From the NCBI GenBank assembly GCA_024734495.1, contig JALMQS010000187.1, positions 6,903,499 to 6,967,498 of the forward strand: a stretch of 64,000 bases of DNA. The letters run 5' to 3'. The notes under the pieces are model-generated. The model made no database searches. It was not told where the DNA came from and was given only the letters and a program-made list of their open reading frames with translations. Position 1 is the stretch's first letter. Each line of letters begins with the position of its first letter. Origin of the DNA: Forficula auricularia. Lineage: Eukaryota; Arthropoda; Insecta; Dermaptera; Forficulidae. Shown here piece by piece: positions 58,565 through 64,000 of this stretch. The translations under genes and the position numbers were made by a program.

Positions 58565-61390
58565 TAAAAATGATCCTACCACTTTTGATAAATTAATTAT
58601 CCCAGATATTAGGCCAAGTCTTCTCATCTTTGAGTGTTCTATCCAAAGATTGGTTTGACGCAACCAGTCGCCTTTACTCAACTTTATCCTATGCTAAGTC
58701 TTTCACTTCTCTGGAAGTCTCACATTATATATACATCATTATTTAGTCTTTCTTTCCCCATTATCTTTTCTACATAACATGTTAGTTCATCCTCCAGGAT
58801 ATATCCCAGGAATCTTATCTGTCAAAACGCTCCATGAAATCTGTGAATTTACGATTCCCTAAATTATTAGTCCTTTTGGCTTAGTCAAAAAATTGATAAC
58901 ACATACAGGTATACAAATACTCTCTTTATTGCTGAAACTTTTGTCACTTTAACATTCTTTAATTAGAAAAGAAAATGTATTGTATTTTATAAAAACAAAG
59001 ATGAAACACTTCGTTCAAAAATGCATTATTTAATGGTAATTGTATCTATGTATAACAACTTTTTTCTTTTAAAAATATTTAATTTTCTTGTTGACACGTC
59101 AGTCGAATCCGATAAAACTGTTACTTTGTATTAAAGTACCCATAACAATATATGTAGGCCATTATTGAAAACCCAATTGTGTTGTATGATTTATTCGACA
59201 TAATTCAATAGGCTCTGTTTTCCAGTTCAACGCTCCTAGTATCCTGGAATTAATTCCAGAAAGGATCCATTCTAGCCATATGCAAGTCTTGTGAAAAGAA
59301 ATGTTTTCCTTTTTCACACATGAATACTCAGTAATTGTTAACACATGAATACTCAGTAACTGTTAACAAAGCTTTAACCAAATTCAAATATATACTTTAC
59401 TATAGTTTGGTAATCGTGTAGAAAAAAAAATAGGTATTGTGGAGCTGCGAAATGAGCTCAAATTTTTATTAAAAAAAATTCAAAATTGCAAGTCCAAAGA
59501 TTTTCAAAATTCGAATACGCCGCGCTTTTTTAATTAATTTCAAAATATACATTTAACATTTATTCGGCCTAAAATTCGATATAATTATTTCTAAAATGAT
59601 TACTATAATAAATTCAATTAAAAACATTGACCGGGAAATACCAAATGATTATTCAAATATTTATTTTGACTCCCGGAAACCTTATTTAAGCAGAGATGCC
59701 ACCCGCCAAGCTTTTTTACTCAAAACCAATCTTTCCGTGTACAAATGTCCTACTATGCGGACCATAATTTTGTCGCGTTGCTTTTAGATTGAATGAGTTT
59801 TGAGCATAATGATCGGACGATAAGGTCCGACATCTTACCGGGATAAACCCAAATTAAACAGATCTCCAAGCGACCGTATCCAACTGCAACTATATTCAAG
59901 CTTTCTTTGCAAACTGGGATATTGGCTACCCACATACAAGATCTCCAAGGGATCGTATCCATTTACCGCAACGCTATTCAAGCTTTCGTTGCAAACTGAT
60001 ATTGGCTACCCACACAAAAACGAAGACATTGATCATAAAAAATCAATTTAACTAAATTTTCATTTTTATCGTTTTCTTCAAATTTTCTTGTTTTCCATTT
60101 GTTAATAAAATCATTTAAAACCAAACTGCTTTCTTTTTAATTTCTTTACCTGATAATCTAAACATATTCATTTTACACCTTTTGAAAGATATTTAATTCC
60201 TATTAATCTACAGTCCACTAATTAATCGAAACCACAACAATTTTAATTGAACACTAACTTTTTTAAACCCGAGCTTCAGAAACTTAATTTTTTTTAGAAG
60301 CTGACAGCTCCATATTGCTTAGTTTTGTTTTTCGATATATCTCAAAATGAGCTGCTGATGTAAGTGACTGGATTTATGAGCGACTGATCAAATTCTGTAT
60401 GCGGCCCATATTAAAAATCTGTAAGAATTAAAAGGATAAAATGATTTTACAGGACTCGGTGGTAAAATTAGTAATAGTTAGTAGCAGATTTATAGTAAAT
60501 TTATGTTTAAGATACTTTTAATGTTGCCAGAGATCTCGATTTCCGAAGAAATGAGCCCCAAAAGTAATTATATGAGCATTGTATACCTATATATACGAAT
60601 ATACCAAATATGTATATCTATATATTTCATTTGGAAGAAATTGGGTTTGTTGAGAGGTGCAAAAGTTGAATTTGTTTAAGAACTCTTTCCGCTTTGTATA
60701 TCCTAAATTAGTTTGCATTAAATATAAATTATAAAGTGAAAAGAGTGAACAAACTATGGATAATAGCGATGTTGCATTAGCTAATTGCATGCAAACAGGA
60801 TGACTCCCGGGGATGCCCCGAATAAAAAGAACCCTTCGCTCACTTTAATTCAATCTGGCTCAAGTGGAATTAAATAGAATTAATTCCTCAGAGATTTTAC
60901 ATAATTATTATTTTTTTTATCAATTTCAAATTAAGATATTTTTATAATAGACAATTAAAAAATATAAGTATATTTTTAAAATTTTCCACTCTATACGCTC
61001 TCCTCTTTAAGTGATTTGGCAATATTTTTATCAGCGGACGGTTCGAGATAAAAAGTTGAAACTTGACGAAGAGGTGCAGTTTATTTATACAAAATTGTTT
61101 GCAAAATTTCAACATATTAGCTTACACTGATCGAAAAGACTAGAAATTAACATTTTATTTTAAAAGTATTTAATTTTGGAGACGGACTGGTAGTATTCAA
61201 TGGAGAATTGATGGAAAGGCAGTCAACTTTTTATTGACTTCTGATCTTTTGAGCTATCGTTATCGTAAATATCAGAATCCAGACCTACAGAAATGAACAC
61301 ATTAACTTTAAACTATTCGTATTGTTATCTTTCTAAAAATTAGTTTGTTAAGTTTCAACGCCAATTTGATTAAATTGAAAAGTTTTTGTT
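58565..61390. other. stretch without a recognised gene; two short tandem duplications
   Basis: 59316-59365 holds two 25 bp units (acacatgaatactcagtaay). 59860-60016 holds two units of about 79 bp (gatctccaag ... ttggctaccca). Otherwise nothing was recognised. Confidence 0.55.
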
Positions 61391-61417
61391 TTGCCGAGAG
61401 TAGCAGAGTTGTTGATT

Positions 61418-61563
61418 CACAAAGAGAAACAAAGAGGTTGTCCTCTGCTTGATGCAAATAAACATACACACACATATATATATACAGATATATCATCTCG
61501 ATATATATGTGTGTATGTTTATTTGCATCAAGCAGAGGACAACCTCTTTGTTTCTCTTTGTGA
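61418..61563. mobile_element. 146 bp palindromic element
   Basis: Arms of about 62 bp (tcacaaagagaaacaaagag ... and its complement) flank an AT-rich centre. gccgagagtagcaga before it (61394-61408) also precedes the element at 19602, and the arm phrase resembles that one. The short frames on both strands merely translate the palindrome. Confidence 0.7.
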
Positions 61564-61715
61564 TCCAATTTGATTAAAGTTTTAGTTTGAACAAAAACAT
61601 GTTGCTTTACATTTAATTGAAAGTAATGGAAGGCAGCCCGGGGTAGTGAGGAAAGAAAAAATTAACACATATTAAATAAGGTGTAATTTATTGGAATCCT
61701 TCCTCCTTTCCTTTC

Positions 61716-61762
61716 AAACCGACGTTTCGGAGGATTCTTCCCTCCTTCTTTCTTCAGGGTTT
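61716..61762 (-). ncRNA. hammerhead-ribozyme-like motif (left arm)
   Basis: Minus strand: AAACC, CTGAAGA, a GGAGG/CCTCC helix, GAAACGTC, GGTTT. A four-base duplication (AAGA) lengthens the spacer between the core box and helix II, so this copy may be impaired. Confidence 0.5.
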
Positions 61763-62000
61763 CAAGGGGTCAATGAAGGAAACAAATAAAATGATTCCTT
61801 CCTCTCTCCACAGCAGTGTTTAAAACTTTTCTTTTCCTTAGCAGAAGCTTATAAAAACAATTTTTTTTCCTTCCTTTTCTTAATTATGTAAAGGAAGAAA
61901 AAAAATGTTTTTCTATGCTTCTGCTAAGGAAGAAAAAGTTTTAAACACTACTGTGGAGAGAGGAAGGAAACATTTTATTTGTTTCCTTCATTGACCCCTT

Positions 62001-62044
62001 GAAACCATGAAGAAGGAGGGAAGAATCCCCCGAAACGTCGGTTT
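62001..62044 (+). ncRNA. hammerhead-ribozyme-like motif (right arm)
   Basis: Helix I AAACC/GGTTT and the GAAACGTC box are kept, but the core reads ATGAAGA: the invariant C at position 3 is A, and one base of helix II is changed (CCCCC for CCTCC). It is predicted inactive. Confidence 0.5.
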
Positions 62045-62314
62045 GAAAGGAAAGGAGGAAGGATTCAAACAAATTACACCTTATTTGATGTGTTAATTTT
62101 TTCTTTCCTCACTACCCCTGGGCTGCCTTCCATTACTTCCAATTAAAAGTTCTACCATCTTTCATCTCTCTCCAGAGAAAATTTTGTCGCAAATAAATTT
62201 AACTTTACGATCGCCTAATATTCCTCGTTTTGTTTCGATTTTTGAGTATCTAATTAAACTTTTTTTTATTATTAAATAATTAAATTAATGATGTTTGCTT
62301 TCTTTTTTCGCATA

Positions 62315-62400
62315 TGGTTAGCTTATCGTCTAGTACTCTAACCAATTGCACCAGGATTAGGCTTATAGCTAATGAGATCCCTTCTGGCATAATCATCAGT
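62315..62400 (-). mobile_element. tRNA-like fragment (box A side only)
   Basis: Minus strand has tggtgcaattggttagagta, a strong tRNA D-arm/box A match, without a box B. Probably a truncated SINE head or tRNA pseudogene. Confidence 0.4.
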
Positions 62401-62404
62401 TAGT

Positions 62405-63475
62405 GCGCTGGCAGACAAAATGTTAGAGCTACTGGCTACTTGTCATTTCATTAATTTCATATAAAATAATTAACTTCTTAGTATAGTGAGTGACTGGTTA
62501 GTTTGGTTGAAATTAGTTTAAGAGATATAGTATTTTCAAATATGAAATTATTCATGTTATTTATTTATTTTTCGATTGAAAATCCTTTGAGGTAATTTTC
62601 ACAAAGTGGAATATCTACCTAGCTAATAATTCAATCATCGTTTCTGCAAAAACTTGTGTATAATTGAAGAAAAAAAAAATCATAATCGTAATAGTATCAG
62701 TTAATAGCCAATTTTCGAGAATATTACTTTATAAAATTTTTTGAAAATAATTTCTCTATCCAATTTTCTAGCTTGTATATTTTTTATCGATCAAGTTTAG
62801 AAGATTTATATTATCAAGTAACCGACTTGCTATAATAAATAATCTGCCAATTATTGATAATAAAATAAAAAAAATTTCTCAACACTTTAATTAACTAAGA
62901 TTTGATGGAAAATAAAATAGTGTCAATTATACTTGCACTATATCTTAATAAAATTTTCCTATAAAATGGCGCTATGCGAATTGAAATAAATAGACTTACC
63001 ATTCATTATTACGGTTTAACCAGGACTGTCCCGGTTTGAATGTATTGATCACGTGTCCCGGCCAGTTTATCATTTTGTCCAGGTTATTTGGAAAAAATTG
63101 CCTCGGCAAAGTTAATTATGGACTAAATTGTAATGAATATTTTGAAGCGATTAAAAATAACAAAAAAAAAACAACAAATAAAAACTTATTCAAGACTCTT
63201 CTCTAGTTACAGCCGCAGCAAATAATTCATTTTTTTACATTTTCGTCTGAGTTTTAGTGAAGCCTAAATGAATATTTTCTTTCTATAACGACAGTATCGT
63301 TTGTTCCAATTGCAAAAAAAAGGCTAAAGGCCATTTCTAGAATAATAGAAATTAAGAAATTAATTAATAGTTGCTTCTGACAATGTTTTTATAAATATTA
63401 TTTTTATTTTTCTCTTTTTAGTGCTATTATTAATAGTGACTTAATATAAGAAGACAGAGAAGATACAAAGAAGTT
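62405..63475. other. stretch without a recognised gene
   Basis: 63010-63080 (ggactgtcccggtttgaa) resembles the inverse of 50140-50220, a dispersed motif of unknown class. The rest is AT-rich. Confidence 0.45.
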
Positions 63476-63479
63476 ATGC

Positions 63480-63666
63480 CTAAACAAACATAAAAAAGGT
63501 CCAATACCAATGAAAAAAAAAATAGGACCAATCGGAAACTAGATTGAACCCAATGCAAAAAATTATCAAAATCAGTTCACAATTGGAGAAGATATCAGGT
63601 AACATAGACACAATCAAAAAAAAAATCAGTCGAATTGAGAACCTCCTCCTTTTTTGAAGTCGGTTA
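63480..63666 (-). repeat. inverted copy of the 39601 dispersed repeat
   Basis: Ends with cctcctccttttttgaagtc, the mirror of the start of 39601-40060. The 75-residue frame here translates the repeat. Confidence 0.75.
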
Positions 63667-63924
63667 AAAATCAAAAACAATTTATTTCTATTATTTAAAA
63701 ATTCCAATAATTTGAGTTAATACTGTGCATTCTCTCTTTAATTAATTACATTTCTTTGTTGCTACACTAATTTCAAGTGGCATTTAACAACTCTCGCAAA
63801 TAATATAATGTTTTCAAATATTTTACATCCATTTCTAATTGAAAGTAAAAATGTAATAAAAATCATTTGCTTTTTTCTATTTGAGATGAAAAAATTTTAT
63901 AATGTTTTCTTGGCATTGTCAAAG

Positions 63925-64000
63925 GAGACAGGAAGTAATTATGATTTGGACTACTTTCATTGACTTTTCGTTACCCTGAAGAAGGAGAGAATAAATCTCC
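63925..64000 (+). mobile_element. start of another hammerhead-bearing arm, cut by the window end
   Basis: ggagacagga, actttcattgacttttcg and accCTGAAGA-A-GGAGA ... TCTCC follow the right arm of the element at 52956 in order. The GAAA box would lie just past base 64000. Confidence 0.6.

Larger units (their letters stand above)
61612..62147. mobile_element. inverted-repeat element with twin hammerhead-like motifs
   Basis: Arms of about 260 bp (61612 to about 61875 and about 61888-62147) are inverted copies with purine-rich stretches. The hammerhead-like motif is at 61716-61762 (minus) and 62001-62044 (plus), outward-facing about 100 bp from the ends. The arrangement and the motif are those of the element at 52956, but the arms differ. 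Confidence 0.85.

Noticed and set aside
61308..61573. Two opposite-strand frames with similar proteins
   Set aside because: They share residues because both translate the same palindrome.

Overview
This 64 kb window is AT-rich eukaryotic DNA with no recognisable host gene: no exon series, no rRNA, and no intact nuclear tRNA. Nearly everything identifiable is a mobile element or its remains. A mariner deletion derivative, Penelope-like and jockey-like retroelements, Helitrons, many hAT-type miniature elements and tRNA-derived SINEs together point to an arthropod (insect, crustacean or arachnid). I cannot name the species, and the window is best read as intergenic or intronic repeat-dense DNA.

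Layout. 0-5.6 kb: SINEs, a deleted mariner, a non-autonomous Helitron. 9.3-9.95 kb: a 631 bp near-perfect palindrome. 11.7-12.2 kb: an inverted-repeat element with a hammerhead-like motif in each arm. 12.9-18.6 kb: hAT elements, SINEs, a dispersed repeat. 19.6-21.4 kb: a small inverted-repeat element, then a composite tandem-repeat plus inverted-repeat element that recurs inverted at 29.6-31.3 kb. 25.9-28.9 kb (minus): a structurally complete Penelope-like element with an intact reverse transcriptase/GIY-YIG ORF, a 3' tandem-repeat zone, a hammerhead-ribozyme-like motif and terminal inverted repeats. 32.7-40.8 kb: Helitron end, 119-120 bp satellite, hAT MITEs, SINE. 43.3-49.1 kb: satellite array, a LINE tail, and a broken jockey-like LINE with a 459 bp internal tandem duplication. 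50.4-54.7 kb: SINE, hAT MITE, a twin-hammerhead inverted-repeat element and an interleaved inverted-repeat structure. 56.4-58.6 kb: decayed and nested LINE fragments. 61.4-64 kb: two more inverted-repeat elements and the start of another at the window edge.

The most interesting pattern is a set of inverted-repeat elements (11.7, 19.6, 53.0 and 61.6 kb, plus single arms at 16.6 kb and 64 kb) that share with the Penelope-like element a motif CTGA-N-GA, a short helix, then GAAAC. The helix bases differ between families but stay complementary. At 53 kb and in the Penelope-like element the flanks also pair exactly where hammerhead helix I should be. This suggests non-autonomous, Penelope-related elements carrying paired, outward-facing ribozymes, possibly mobilised by the intact element. 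That functional link is inference.
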